This document shows, in pieces, positions 27,129-37,336 of a DNA stretch of 64,000 nucleotides. Position numbers and translations under genes: made by a program. How positions within the stretch are numbered: the stretch's first letter is position 1; each line of letters begins with the position of its first letter. A model generated the notes under the pieces. That model ran no database searches and was not told the DNA's origin. It saw nothing but the letters and a program-made list of their open reading frames with translations. The DNA lies in contig CALUTJ010000002.1 of NCBI GenBank assembly GCA_944323685.1, forward strand, positions 1 through 64,000, given 5' to 3'. This DNA comes from Candidatus Gastranaerophilales bacterium. Lineage in GTDB: Bacteria; Cyanobacteriota; Vampirovibrionia; Gastranaerophilales; Gastranaerophilaceae.

Positions 27129-28817
27129 ATGCTCAATATAGATTCACTTTTAGTAGAAGATTTTTACAACGAAAACAAAGATTTTTTTGTAAATGCGCGG
27201 ATACAAAAAATCCAGCAGCCTACCCGCCGCGAGGTTATACTGCTTTTGAGAAACAACGCGGAATCAAAAAAACTTTATATAAATATCAACCCCGAGTTCT
27301 ATCATCTTTGTTTCATGAGCAAAGAAAACGAGCAAAAAAGAGATATACAAATTCCGAAACACCCGCCGATGTTTTGTATGTTGTTAAGAAAGCATCTTGA
27401 AGGCGCAAGGATTCTGAGTGTTCACAAACCGGATTTTGAGAGAATAATCGAACTAAATATCGAAAACTACAACGAACTCGGCGACAAAATAGAAGAATGC
27501 CTCAGCATCGAACTTATGGGCAAGCACAGCAATATCATACTGTACAACACCGATAACAATATAATCCTCGGCTGCGCACATAACGTAGGTGCAGAAAAGA
27601 GTAAGGAAAGAGAACTCTCAGGCGGACTGCCTTATATATATCCGCCCAAACAGGATAAAAAGAACCTCTTGATGACGCGTTCCGATTATTTTTTGTCGTA
27701 TCTAAAAAAATCCGCTCTGCCGCTAAAAAAAGCTCTTGCTGACAGATATTTCTGTCTGTCGCAGGCTGTGTGCGAGGATATTTGCAGCCTGCACGGTATC
27801 GACCCTTTGCAATCAGCATCAAACCTTGATGAAAACTCGACAAAAATACTCTTTGTCGCATTGCACGAGTTTCTTGCACAGCAAAAAAGAAATTATTCAC
27901 TTGCGGCGGATTTTTCAAAATACTCTTGTGTAAACAGCCTTGATTTGCCTTATGACAGTGTAAATGAGCTGATAGACGATTATTTTGCTTACAATACAGA
28001 AAAGTCGCTTGTCTCAGCTTTAAAATCATCGCTTAAAACAAGACTTTTAAAAGATATAAAGAGATATGAAAACACACTTGCCAATCAACAAAAACAGCTT
28101 GATAAAAAAGATAAAGCTCTTGATTATATGAAAAAAGGCAGCCTGCTTACTGCTAATGCGTATAAAATCAAAAAAGGCGAAAAATCAGTCACGCTCGAAG
28201 ACTATGAGACTGGCGGCAGTCTTCAAATTCAGCTTGACGAAAATTTGTCGCCCATAGAAAACGCGCAACGGTATTTCAAACTGTACAACAAGATAAAAAG
28301 AGCCTGCGACATAGCTCAAAAAATGGCGCAAGAAACCGGCGGACAAATTCTTTTTAACAAGCAGCTGCTCTATGATGTTGAAAACACGGACTCTTTAGAA
28401 GAATTAAAGGAAATATCAGCAGAGCTTGAGCCGGAGATAAAACAATCGCCCTCTAAAAAGAAAGAACTTAAACTTAATATAACAAAACTCGACATTGACG
28501 GTTTTTGCGTTTATATCGGCAAAAACAATAAACAGAACGATTATTTGTACTCAAAAATTTCTTCGCCCGAGGATGTATGGTTCCATACGTTAAATACTCC
28601 GGGGTCACACGTTATAGTAAAAACCCCCGAAGTTAAAAGAGAACTCAAAGACGAAACCGTCTTGAAAATAGCAAAGCTGGCAAAGGAGTATTCAACGGCT
28701 AAAAATTCCACAAAAATCCCCGTTGTGTATACACTGAGAAAATACATAAAACGCCCGAACAATACAAAATCAGGTTTTGTTGTGTATAAAAACGAAACCG
28801 AAATCGTTGTGGATTAG
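27129..28817 (+). CDS. rqcH: RqcH / NFACT ribosome quality control protein
   Basis: This 562-residue NFACT-family protein (formerly called fibronectin-binding protein) recruits Ala-tRNA to stalled 50S subunits and adds C-terminal alanine tails. The N-terminal NFACT-N part carries CMLLRKHLEGARI and ELMGKHSNIIL; a long coiled coil (about 300-350, KRYENTLANQQKQ) follows; the C-terminal NFACT-R domain has VWFHTLNTPGSHVIV and AKEYSTAKNS. The length matches bacterial RqcH. No clear Shine-Dalgarno precedes the ATG; a TATACT lies only 9 bp upstream, so translation may start near the mRNA 5' end. The end of repeat B copy 3 lies 41 bp upstream. Confidence 0.9.
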   Translation: MLNIDSLLVEDFYNENKDFFVNARIQKIQQPTRREVILLLRNNAESKKLYININPEFYHLCFMSKENEQKRDIQIPKHPPMFCMLLRKHLEGARILSVHKPDFERIIELNIENYNELGDKIEECLSIELMGKHSNIILYNTDNNIILGCAHNVGAEKSKERELSGGLPYIYPPKQDKKNLLMTRSDYFLSYLKKSALPLKKALADRYFCLSQAVCEDICSLHGIDPLQSASNLDENSTKILFVALHEFLAQQKRNYSLAADFSKYSCVNSLDLPYDSVNELIDDYFAYNTEKSLVSALKSSLKTRLLKDIKRYENTLANQQKQLDKKDKALDYMKKGSLLTANAYKIKKGEKSVTLEDYETGGSLQIQLDENLSPIENAQRYFKLYNKIKRACDIAQKMAQETGGQILFNKQLLYDVENTDSLEELKEISAELEPEIKQSPSKKKELKLNITKLDIDGFCVYIGKNNKQNDYLYSKISSPEDVWFHTLNTPGSHVIVKTPEVKRELKDETVLKIAKLAKEYSTAKNSTKIPVVYTLRKYIKRPNNTKSGFVVYKNETEIVVD

Positions 28818-29025
28818 GTTTGCACCGCGCTTTGCTCTTCACCTGCCGTTCATCTTACAGTTATCTTCCCGTTCATTTGACCGTTCATTTTGCGCCGGCA
28901 TTTTTCTAAAAAATGTACCGGTTTATTAATTATTTTAAGCAATTGTAAAAATCTTTAAAAACCTTCTGAATTTATTTTTAGGTTATTATAAAATTATATT
29001 GATAGAAATTTAGTTTGGAGTATCG

Positions 29026-30810
29026 ATGAAATTAAAAGACACACTGGCGGAAGGTTCGTTTGATTACCTGTATTTAACCAAAAGAATGTACAAATATATA
29101 AAACCGTACATGTTCAGAATTATTCTGGGCTTTTTAATTGCCCTGCCCGTAGGTGCATTGGACGGTGTTGTTGCATACGCACTCAAACCTTATATGGATG
29201 AGGTTTTAATCAAAAAAAATATGCTGCTTGCGTTTCTTATTCCTTTTGGTATAGTTGCATTCGCAGCTTTGCAGGGTGTTTTAAGATATTTGAACGATTA
29301 TCTGACAAGCTGGACAGGTCAAAAAGTCACAAACGATGTAAAACTCGGCTTGTTCAAAAAACTTGTACAGATGGACCCTAAATTTTATGACGAAAATTCT
29401 TCCGGTATAATTCTTACAAGATACCTTTCAGACCCCGGTACCGCCTCGACAGGGATTCTTGATAATTTAAAAGCTTTGATGAGTTCAGGTATAGGTGCAT
29501 TTGCTCTTATCGGGGTAATGCTGTACAACTCGTGGGAACTTGCGCTTGTCGGTGTGCTTGTGCTTTGTATTGCGTTTTTACCGGCTGCCTTGCTGAGAAA
29601 AAGAATCAAAGCCACTTCAAATAAAAACATGAAAATCGGCGGAAATATCACCACTGATTTTAACGAAACAACCTCAGGAAATAAAATTATAACCTCATAC
29701 AATCTGGCAGACTACCAGTACGGAAAATTTAATAAAGAAATTCACGACTCTTTTGATGTAAACATGTCACTGGTAAAAAGATCAGCCTGGATGTCACCGA
29801 TAATGTACACGATTGCATCGGTGGGTATTGCAATTGTTATGGGCTTTGGTACATACCTTGTGTTGTCGGGCAAAATGACAAGCGGCAGCCTTTTATCTTT
29901 CGTAACATCGCTTTTGCTGTTGTACAAACCCGTTAAAACTCTCGGCAACACAATGACCAACCTGCAAAACGTGTTTGTTGCATTATGCCGTACTTTAGAA
30001 CTGTTTGACATAGAACCCGAATTAAAAGACAAAGAAAATGCAATAGAGCTAAAAGAAGTGAAAGACGGTGTTGCTCTTGAAAATGTATGGTTTGAATACG
30101 TTAAAGACACTCCTGTTTTAAAAGGGATTAATCTTTCGGCTCATGTCGGAGAGACAGTGGCTATAGTAGGAAATTCCGGCGGCGGAAAAACAACTATCGC
30201 AAACCTTATCCCTAGATTCTATGATGTAACGGGCGGTTCAATAAAAATTGACGGTATTGATATACGTGATTATTCGCTCTCATCTTTGAGAGAACACATC
30301 TCCGTAGTGTTTCAGGATAATTTCTTGTTCTCCGGAACAATAAGAGAAAACCTTGTAATGGGCAACTTTAAAGCGTCCGAAGAGGACATACAAAGAGTTG
30401 TTAAAGCTGCTCACATTGACGAGTTTTTAGAAGATATGCCAAAGGGCATAGATACTGAAATCGGAGAACGAGGCACAACTCTATCCGGAGGCCAAAGACA
30501 GCGTGTGGCTATTGCCCGTGCAATGCTGAAGGATGCTCCGATTGTTATACTTGATGAGGCAACATCGGCACTGGACAACAAATCCGAGGCTATTGTGCAA
30601 AAAGCGCTGGATAACCTTATGCAAAATAAAACAGTATTTGTTATTGCACACAGATTATCAACAATTAAAAATGCTGATAAAATTGCGGTTATAAACGAAG
30701 GCGAACTGGTAGAGCTCGGCACCCACGATGAATTGTTGTGCAGAGATGACGGATTTTATAAACGTTTGTACGAAATGCAGTTTGCGAAATCAAACGTGCC
30801 CGCCGTGTGA
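29026..30810 (+). CDS. MsbA-like ABC exporter (membrane and ATPase domains fused)
   Basis: This 594-residue half-transporter has an N-terminal six-helix membrane domain (about 15-330) and a C-terminal ATPase with Walker A GNSGGGKTT, Q-loop VFQDN, signature LSGGQRQR, Walker B VILDEATSALD and H-loop IAHRLS. The closest resemblance is to MsbA-type lipid flippases, and export of lipid A or another lipid is plausible for a Gram-negative cell. Multidrug transport cannot be excluded. The ATG is preceded by TTGGAG. It is flanked by a 200-bp upstream gap without a gene, in which CCGTTCAT occurs three times (28846, 28869, 28881). Confidence 0.85.
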   Translation: MKLKDTLAEGSFDYLYLTKRMYKYIKPYMFRIILGFLIALPVGALDGVVAYALKPYMDEVLIKKNMLLAFLIPFGIVAFAALQGVLRYLNDYLTSWTGQKVTNDVKLGLFKKLVQMDPKFYDENSSGIILTRYLSDPGTASTGILDNLKALMSSGIGAFALIGVMLYNSWELALVGVLVLCIAFLPAALLRKRIKATSNKNMKIGGNITTDFNETTSGNKIITSYNLADYQYGKFNKEIHDSFDVNMSLVKRSAWMSPIMYTIASVGIAIVMGFGTYLVLSGKMTSGSLLSFVTSLLLLYKPVKTLGNTMTNLQNVFVALCRTLELFDIEPELKDKENAIELKEVKDGVALENVWFEYVKDTPVLKGINLSAHVGETVAIVGNSGGGKTTIANLIPRFYDVTGGSIKIDGIDIRDYSLSSLREHISVVFQDNFLFSGTIRENLVMGNFKASEEDIQRVVKAAHIDEFLEDMPKGIDTEIGERGTTLSGGQRQRVAIARAMLKDAPIVILDEATSALDNKSEAIVQKALDNLMQNKTVFVIAHRLSTIKNADKIAVINEGELVELGTHDELLCRDDGFYKRLYEMQFAKSNVPAV

Positions 30811-30947
30811 GCGCAGCGAACCCGGGGCACTGTTTCAAAGGTGCCTGTGGCACGTTTAAAATGGAGCAAGCAAGGTCAGAAGCGAAGCTTCTGCGTGCTG
30901 TATAAAATTAAGGCTTAAAGCGAACCCGCAGCCGCAAACACTGTAAA

Positions 30948-31346
30948 TCAGGCAATGACGTTTAATTTTTTGCCTTTTTGATTTTGAGTCTTAAAAGCTT
31001 CTGCTTTTGATTTTATATCAGCAGCCTCAGAGGCAACCCTGTAATCCTGCGAAGAAGGATCAGAAGGTGCCATTGCTGCTTTTATCACGGTGTTAGCGTG
31101 ATCAATTGTTTTTTGAGGATTGTTTTTGTCTAAAACAGGCATCTGTATTGGTACATGACCGGATACCGGTATTCCGTCAGCGTTTTTTCCTATGGAAATT
31201 GCTCCGGCAAAAGAACCGCCGGCAGACTTGTGCGCAAGCTCGTGTGCGTATATGTGATTGTAATTCCTTTGAATTAAATCATCTCTTTGTTTTTGTCTTT
31301 CTCTAAGCGGTGTAGAAAAAGAATTTGTAAAACTGTTTATCAACAC
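30948..31346 (-). CDS. SprA-related family putative metalloprotease
   Basis: This 132-residue protein has the SprA-related core: AHELAHKSAGGSFAG at 34-48, with H35-E36-x2-H39 as a zincin-type HExxH, followed by VSGHVPIQMPV and a helical tail with YRVASEAADIK. The family is known from sequence; catalytic activity is not established. Related proteins are usually longer at the N terminus, so this is a compact version. It lies between the MsbA-like gene and repeat B copy 4, alone on the minus strand. No signal peptide is present. Confidence 0.7.
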   Translation of the reverse strand: MLINSFTNSFSTPLRERQKQRDDLIQRNYNHIYAHELAHKSAGGSFAGAISIGKNADGIPVSGHVPIQMPVLDKNNPQKTIDHANTVIKAAMAPSDPSSQDYRVASEAADIKSKAEAFKTQNQKGKKLNVIA

Positions 31347-31467
31347 ACCTTGCCCCTCATTTTTCGTGACTTATGCAGCCTGACTTCCACAAATAACTTC
31401 CTATTTATATTTTACTACATGTATAGCAGCTTGTGAAGTGCCTGCCCCGAAATTTATACAAAAAACA

Positions 31468-32089
31468 GTCTGAGTGGAACCTCGATTGTACCCCAGAGCA
31501 TCCTGATATGTATGGCTCGTAAACTGCTCTGTACCACAAAAAATGTAATCAATAAGTAGGACAATTTCAAAAACAGTTAGTTATTAAAACTATAGCTTTA
31601 TGTTCCACCCATTCTTTGGCGCAAAGAACGGGTGGAGCCCAAGAAACTCCCGACCTGCTGTTACGTTCATACAGAAAGTAACACAAACCAGTGCTCGGCA
31701 ACTCGGGCTATATAAGTTGCTCTCCCTCATTAAACAAAAGTGTTTGTTATAATTACATAGCCCTCAAACAAACCTCGCTAGTAGTTGTTTGTGAAACTTT
31801 CTGTAACTCACTCCACAAAGGTCGGAGGTGTTGCGATATTCTCTGTTTCAAGTGTTTTTTCTTTTATTGCCTACTGATTAATTCCATTTTATGGGGGGTA
31901 CTTCAAACTCGCCAACATCTCAGGCAAGAAGTGGTACACACTATGCCAAGTAAATATGCCAGTGGCATGTTTCGAGTAGAGACTCTGCCGAACAAACGAT
32001 TGAGTATCGTTTGTGAGAGGAGCTAAGACAGATACGTAGTATCTGATTGCCGTATAGTTATTATATCTGGGGCAGTTGACTATATGAAA
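31468..32089 (+). repeat. Repeat B, full copy 4
   Basis: This full-length copy of about 620 bp runs from GTCTGAGTGGAAC to GACTATATGAAA. Hairpins include CCACCCATTCTTTG/CAAAGAACGGGTGG (31605-31635), ACAAACGAT/ATCGTTTGT with loop TGAGT (31992-32014) and CAGATAC/GTATCTG (32029-32045). It fills the gap between the SprA-related gene and the zinc-ribbon gene. A 111-codon frame inside is Cys-rich and lacks family similarity, and is not taken as a gene. Confidence 0.9.
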
Positions 32090-32196
32090 CAGTCCGGATA
32101 AAAACTTCAATAATTAAGATGAGTTCAAATTTTAAAGCGGATATTATAATATAGTTGTATATTTATGTTGTATACCTATGTCGCGAAAGATATTTA

Positions 32197-35100
32197 ATGA
32201 ACTGTCCAAAATGCAAAACCCCAATATCCGATAAAGATTTAGTCTGTCCTAACTGCAAAAAAGTTATCAGGCTACAGTGTCCCGTGTGCGGCAACACCAC
32301 CAAAAACACGGTTTGCGAAAAATGCGGCAACGTGCTTTTGAATAAATGCTATAAATGCGGCAAACTGAATTCAACCGTTTTTGAAAAATGTCCTAAATGC
32401 GGCTTAAATATCAACGCAAGCATAGGGCTCAGGGAATCCGTTATTGAAGAATTTGCCGTACTTACGGTAGAAGTGACAAATTTTGACGACATAAAACTTG
32501 CTTTTAACAGCGACAAAATAACAAGACAGTTTAAGGCGAATTTTTACGGCCTGATTAAAAAAAATGCCTCTCAAAAAAAACTGAGGGTTCAATTTGTTGA
32601 CAACACATACATTATAAGGTTTTGCAAAGATTACACTTTTCTGGAATCCTGCAAATCCGCAATTGATTTTTCAATATATGTTGCACAAACCGTGAGTGAA
32701 ATTAACAAAAAACTCTTTGAGGCAAAAGGGGTCGAGCTTAAAGTCCAGATGGCAGTGCAAAAAAGAGACGTGTATTCAAAACCGTCGGAATACAAATCCG
32801 GCTTGAATATCAATGTCGTGTATTCTTCAAGCGGCAAAGGCCATTTGTTCAACAATACGGAAGTCGTTGTCGATTCTTACATTTACCAGCAGACAAAAAG
32901 TCTGTATCCGTTCCAGTCTTTGAGCGCTGTTTTTGTTAAAAATCAAATGGTAATGTTTTTTGAGCTTGTTTTGCATAAAATAATCACCCCCGAGGACGAA
33001 TCGGAAAAATCCGTGGATGCAAACAAGGTTAAACTGCCTAAAAACGTTGATTTTGAACCCGAAGAAGAAGTTGATGAAGAGCACCTCATAAATTTTGAAA
33101 GTCTTAACTGCACGTTTGTAAAAACCCGTCAGGATTCTCTGGTCGATGAGTTGTCAAAGATTGCGTCAAAAACAGAGCAAAATCCTGTTATTTCCGTACG
33201 TTCAACCGACAGAAACGGAAAACTTACGCTTATTTCTAATGAACAGGCGGAGCAGATTTTCGAAGGTACAAACGTAGTTCGGTTTTCTTGTTCCAAAAAC
33301 AACAAATACAATGCATACGGCCTGTTTAAGCAGATGCTGCTTGCTTACAGGGGCATAGACGAACTCAGCCTGCTTTTGAATCCCGAAACCATTGACGCTG
33401 TGTCTGCGGACAATCATATTCAGGAAATATTTAGAATGAATATAAAAGAGCAGGTTCACCCCGAGGATTTGAGATACAGCTATTTTGAGGCTTTTGCAAA
33501 CTTCATCGCGGCCGTTCCTTACAAGACTTTATTTATTATAGACGACTTTGAAAACACGGACGAAGGCTCTTTAGAAATAATTAAATATCTTTGCGAAAAC
33601 AAAAAGCTGGGCAATGTCGGGTTCTTGTTCTCCTGTGATACGGAATTTACCCTGCACAGAAAAATATACAAACTTATGACCGCGCCGAATTATTATGATA
33701 TCGAAATTAAACCCTCATCAAACAAAAAAATCGTTGCGGCAAATCTTTCCTCTGTCAAAGAGATAAAAGATTCTTTCTTCTTTGAAAAAGTTCTGGAAAA
33801 CACAAAAGGCTCGTATTTCTACTTCAACACCGCATTAAAATACCTTACAGACAGCGGTATTTTAAAAGAAAAAGACGGCAAATACTCTGTTTCAAAAGAC
33901 AGAATGATAGTTATACCAAAAGATTTAAACGAATTAATACAAAAAAGAATCGCCAATCTGCAAATAAAAGAAAACGCCTTTGAACTCTTTGCCTCGATTC
34001 TTTTAATCGGCGAAAAAATTCAGTTTGCCGATATTCACAGACTGGCAGTAAAAGATGACGTCAAACTTGTCAAATACCTTGAAGAAAAACATTTTATAAA
34101 ACTAAAAGACGACAAAGAGATTTTTGTGGAAAACTACAATCTCTATGCCGGCAACCTTGTTGAGGCCTGCGGCAAAGAGCAGCTTGCGGCAATTGCGCTA
34201 AATGTTCTTGAAAAAATATATCTCAATATTCCAATCCCCGACAGCAACAAAGCAAGGCTTCTTGAATTTGCGCAGCTTAAAAAAGAAGCGTTTACCCAGT
34301 GGCATACTCTTGCTATGGTTTCAAGCCAGAGCGGTGATTTTTGTGCGTATTTGAATTGTACAAACAAGTTTCTTTCTTTGGTCGACAACGTAATCGATGA
34401 CGAAACCGACCGCACAGTGGAACAGGTTAAAATGGATGTGTACGCCGAGCTTGCCTCCTTGATGTACAAATATTACCCCGACAAAATAAGAAGTTTTCTG
34501 GAAGCTCTTCTTGCAAGCCTTGAAGCTCAAAACGACGATAAAAGGATAAAAGAAGCCGCAAACAAACTTGTACAAAGCTGCTTGATAAGCGGAAATTATA
34601 ACAACGCACTGGAGTATATCGGCAAAATAATTTCCAGAACCCCGCGCAGCTCTTTTAATCCTTCAAAAAAAGATTTCAACCTCAATTATTTTCTAGTTAA
34701 CCTTGTTACCCTTGAAATTTTCTTCAACCTCGGCAGGCTGAACGAGTGCATAGAGCTGGGGGACGAACTTTTTAAAGACATTAATTTAGCTACGATTACA
34801 GATAACGTGCTGCCGGAAGGTTTTTCGAAAAAACAGTTTGAAGAAGCTCTGTGCGATGCAATGTTCTTTCTCTGCGCCTCGCGTGTGATATTGTTGAAAC
34901 CTGACAGGGTAGAGGTCTTAACGGAGTTTGAAGAAAGAACAAATAAAAAATTCTCTTTCTTTAAGCTTTTGTATTTGCTGAATGAATTTTTAGAAGGCAA
35001 AAACATTCTTGAGCCTTTAAAACAAATTGCGCAGGGCGGTTTAAAAGACAAATACTCGCAGATTCTTTTCCCGGTGGTGCAGGCGATTGTTGCGTGGCGT

Positions 35101-35691
35101 TACAACGACTGGAATAATCTCGGGAATTACATATACAATGCAAAACTCGTTTCTTCTATACTTAACCAGTATCAGCTGGAATATTTCTGCGATTTGATGA
35201 TTGGCTTTGCTTATCAAAACCTCGGTAATATCAAAAAAGCAAAACAAATTTATTACAACATACTCGACCTGTCCGAAGAAAAAGGCATAAAAAATATAAC
35301 TTACCTCAGCTGGGTGCTGATTGCCAGAGCGGAATTTCAAGACGGCAATATTGATATGGCTGTAGGGCTTATAAATAACTCTATCCTTAACCTTGAAAAA
35401 GACCCCGATGCCTCGGAATTTTTTGTCATGATGTTTAAAGCATTGTCGTCAGAGGTTATGGTAGCAGTAAAAGCAAACATAGAAAAAGCAATGTTCTGCG
35501 CTGAGCAGGCTTTTGAAATTGCCCGCAAGTCAGGGTTGAATGTATATCTTCCCGGATTTGCCGATATGCTTATGTTTATTTATAATACAATATGTGCAAG
35601 CAAACAGCCTCCGCAGGTTATTGAAAACTTTAAACAAAAAGCTCAATATGTACAGCGGGTTATGTCGGGGCTTGCCATTGTAAAAAAATAA
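32197..35691 (+). CDS. Zinc-ribbon, cyclase-like, TPR signalling protein
   Basis: This 1164-residue protein resembles the zinc-ribbon/class III cyclase/AAA/TPR architecture. Six CxxC pairs (C3/6, 17/20, 28/31, 40/43, 51/54, 65/68) make three zinc ribbons. Residues 80-265 look like a cyclase domain (AVLTVEVTNFDDI), but the first metal Asp is Glu, and only an Asp in QFVDNTYIIRF remains, so cyclase activity is doubtful. An ATPase-like region follows, with Walker-B-like FIIDDFEN (Asp449) but no clear Walker A. From about 650 there are TPR-like helices. ATG 32197 begins the first ribbon. A signalling or scaffold role is inferred. The next gene starts 18 bp later. Confidence 0.65.
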   Translation: MNCPKCKTPISDKDLVCPNCKKVIRLQCPVCGNTTKNTVCEKCGNVLLNKCYKCGKLNSTVFEKCPKCGLNINASIGLRESVIEEFAVLTVEVTNFDDIKLAFNSDKITRQFKANFYGLIKKNASQKKLRVQFVDNTYIIRFCKDYTFLESCKSAIDFSIYVAQTVSEINKKLFEAKGVELKVQMAVQKRDVYSKPSEYKSGLNINVVYSSSGKGHLFNNTEVVVDSYIYQQTKSLYPFQSLSAVFVKNQMVMFFELVLHKIITPEDESEKSVDANKVKLPKNVDFEPEEEVDEEHLINFESLNCTFVKTRQDSLVDELSKIASKTEQNPVISVRSTDRNGKLTLISNEQAEQIFEGTNVVRFSCSKNNKYNAYGLFKQMLLAYRGIDELSLLLNPETIDAVSADNHIQEIFRMNIKEQVHPEDLRYSYFEAFANFIAAVPYKTLFIIDDFENTDEGSLEIIKYLCENKKLGNVGFLFSCDTEFTLHRKIYKLMTAPNYYDIEIKPSSNKKIVAANLSSVKEIKDSFFFEKVLENTKGSYFYFNTALKYLTDSGILKEKDGKYSVSKDRMIVIPKDLNELIQKRIANLQIKENAFELFASILLIGEKIQFADIHRLAVKDDVKLVKYLEEKHFIKLKDDKEIFVENYNLYAGNLVEACGKEQLAAIALNVLEKIYLNIPIPDSNKARLLEFAQLKKEAFTQWHTLAMVSSQSGDFCAYLNCTNKFLSLVDNVIDDETDRTVEQVKMDVYAELASLMYKYYPDKIRSFLEALLASLEAQNDDKRIKEAANKLVQSCLISGNYNNALEYIGKIISRTPRSSFNPSKKDFNLNYFLVNLVTLEIFFNLGRLNECIELGDELFKDINLATITDNVLPEGFSKKQFEEALCDAMFFLCASRVILLKPDRVEVLTEFEERTNKKFSFFKLLYLLNEFLEGKNILEPLKQIAQGGLKDKYSQILFPVVQAIVAWRYNDWNNLGNYIYNAKLVSSILNQYQLEYFCDLMIGFAYQNLGNIKKAKQIYYNILDLSEEKGIKNITYLSWVLIARAEFQDGNIDMAVGLINNSILNLEKDPDASEFFVMMFKALSSEVMVAVKANIEKAMFCAEQAFEIARKSGLNVYLPGFADMLMFIYNTICASKQPPQVIENFKQKAQYVQRVMSGLAIVKK

Positions 35692-35709
35692 AATAGTCGG
35701 GGAGTGTAA

Positions 35710-36279
35710 ATGAAAAAGCTTTTATTTGTTTTATGCGCAATACTGCTGTGTGCAAGCTCAATCCTGAGCGCAAACTGCGCTGTTAAAGAAGAGGAAAACA
35801 ACTATCTGATTGCACAAAGAGAGTCCGTAAATCTTCACAGCAGGCTCAAGGAACTGTATACCGGCTACGAAATTTCAATAAAAAATATTTATTCAAAACC
35901 TGTTTTAATACAGTCAATAAATGTATGGGATAACGCAAGCGCAACCGTTGCTTATCTTTCTGTAAAGAAAAGCAGCAAGGAAGCTGCATTGAATACTATA
36001 AGCAAAGGTTCTTCTTACGCTCTGCCTACTTTAACCCTGTCTTTCTGGGGAGCGCTCGCAGTTTCGCCGTTTTCCGCCGCAAAAAACTCACTTTCAAACA
36101 AAAAAGCTCTGAAAGAATCGGAAAAATTTAACAAACCGGAAATTAAGCCGTTTGAACTCAAACCGGGGGAAACTTACAAATTCAAAACCCTTGCCCTGAA
36201 CAAACGCGCACCCTCAATGCGGATTATATTTAAAAACCCGCTCACTGACGAGAACATGAATCTTGAGATTATAAGATAA
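35710..36279 (+). CDS. Exported protein, uncharacterised
   Basis: This 189-residue protein has a Sec signal peptide (MKKLLFVLCAILLCASS, cleavage near LSANCA). The mature domain is beta-rich with a hydrophobic middle (LTLSFWGALAVSPF, near 105-120) that may be membrane-associated, and ends in FELKPGETYKFKTL, typical of an immunoglobulin-like strand. No family is recognised. It lies 18 bp downstream of the zinc-ribbon protein gene, in the same operon, and ends 2 bp before the convergent csaB. Confidence 0.65.
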   Translation: MKKLLFVLCAILLCASSILSANCAVKEEENNYLIAQRESVNLHSRLKELYTGYEISIKNIYSKPVLIQSINVWDNASATVAYLSVKKSSKEAALNTISKGSSYALPTLTLSFWGALAVSPFSAAKNSLSNKKALKESEKFNKPEIKPFELKPGETYKFKTLALNKRAPSMRIIFKNPLTDENMNLEIIR

Positions 36280-36281
36280 AT

Positions 36282-37304
36282 TTATTCTATTGCGCTTAAT
36301 ATTTTATGAAAATCAAACCTGCACTCCTGCGCTTTGTTCAACAAATCTTTGGAGTTAATGGTTTTTAATCGTTCAAAAAATTGTGCAAGCTTGTCCTCAT
36401 CGTTTAAGAAGGAACACGGTATATCAAACCTGTTTGCAATTTTTTCGACTTTTTCGTCATAACTCAAGGCAAGCGTAGGGATACCGTATTTTAATGCCAG
36501 CAGACAGGCGTGGTAGCGCATTGCAATAAGGTAATCCAGATTCGAAAAAGCCTGAATTGTATCATCTATGCTCATTGCAGGGATAAGTTTGGTCTTAATC
36601 TGCGGGTTGACAAGTTTAAGCTGTGCTTCAAAGTGTTTGCAGATGTCCAAATCAAGCGCATCTTGAAAAGAAAAAATGTGTATTTCTTTGTCCGCAAAAT
36701 TTTTATTTATTTCTCTTGCCAGAGCAAATAAATACTTTTGCGACAGGTTTTTCCAGCTTCTTAACTGAACGCCGGCACGCTGCATCGAAACTTTAGGCTT
36801 TGTTTCTATGTTCCAAACGGGGTCGGATACCAAATCCGGCTTTAAATCCCAGCCGCGCAGCAAAAACAGGCTCTTTTCATCACGGACGGTAATATACTTG
36901 CACTTTTTCAGCAGATTTTTTGTTATCAGCCTGCCTAAGGGATTTTTTAGCGGCCCTATGCCCTGCGCAAAAATGATTACGTCTTTTTTGTAACGCAATG
37001 CCGTGTAAATCACAAACAAATAGTAAAAAAGACTTTTAAGACTGGTGGCATCCTGCAACAGGCTGCCGCCGCCGCTAATCAGCACATCACAATTTTTAAG
37101 CGTATTTTTAACCGATTTTAAAGAAAAAGTATAAACAGAATTTACTTTGAGTTTTGACGAGGTAAGCGCCGGATTTTTTGAAAAAACCGTCACATTGTGT
37201 TCGCGAGACTTCAGCTCTTTGGTCAGAACACTTAAAATAGCCTCATCACCAAAGTTTTCAAAACCGTAATAACCGGAAATCGCAATATTTTTTTGAGAAG
37301 ACAT
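36282..37304 (-). CDS. csaB: Polysaccharide pyruvyl transferase CsaB
   Basis: This 340-residue GT-B-like enzyme transfers pyruvate from PEP to a cell-wall polysaccharide; in Gram-positive and cyanobacterial relatives the ketal anchors SLH-domain proteins. Motifs: SGYYGFENFGDEAIL (10-24), ISGGGSLLQD, AQGIGPLKNPLGR, RDEKS and the C-terminal MRYHACLLAL. No SLH protein lies in this window. The sugar kinase gene precedes it on the same strand with 32 bp between them, so they are probably co-transcribed. Confidence 0.85.
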   Translation of the reverse strand: MSSQKNIAISGYYGFENFGDEAILSVLTKELKSREHNVTVFSKNPALTSSKLKVNSVYTFSLKSVKNTLKNCDVLISGGGSLLQDATSLKSLFYYLFVIYTALRYKKDVIIFAQGIGPLKNPLGRLITKNLLKKCKYITVRDEKSLFLLRGWDLKPDLVSDPVWNIETKPKVSMQRAGVQLRSWKNLSQKYLFALAREINKNFADKEIHIFSFQDALDLDICKHFEAQLKLVNPQIKTKLIPAMSIDDTIQAFSNLDYLIAMRYHACLLALKYGIPTLALSYDEKVEKIANRFDIPCSFLNDEDKLAQFFERLKTINSKDLLNKAQECRFDFHKILSAIE

Positions 37305-37336
37305 TTTTACCTCAAACCCGCGTTTTAAACTGATTT

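Noticed and set aside
31691-32026. 111-codon frame inside repeat B copy 4
   Set aside because: Cys- and Phe-rich sequence with no family pattern; the frame is not kept in the other copies and lies over hairpins, so it is treated as non-coding.
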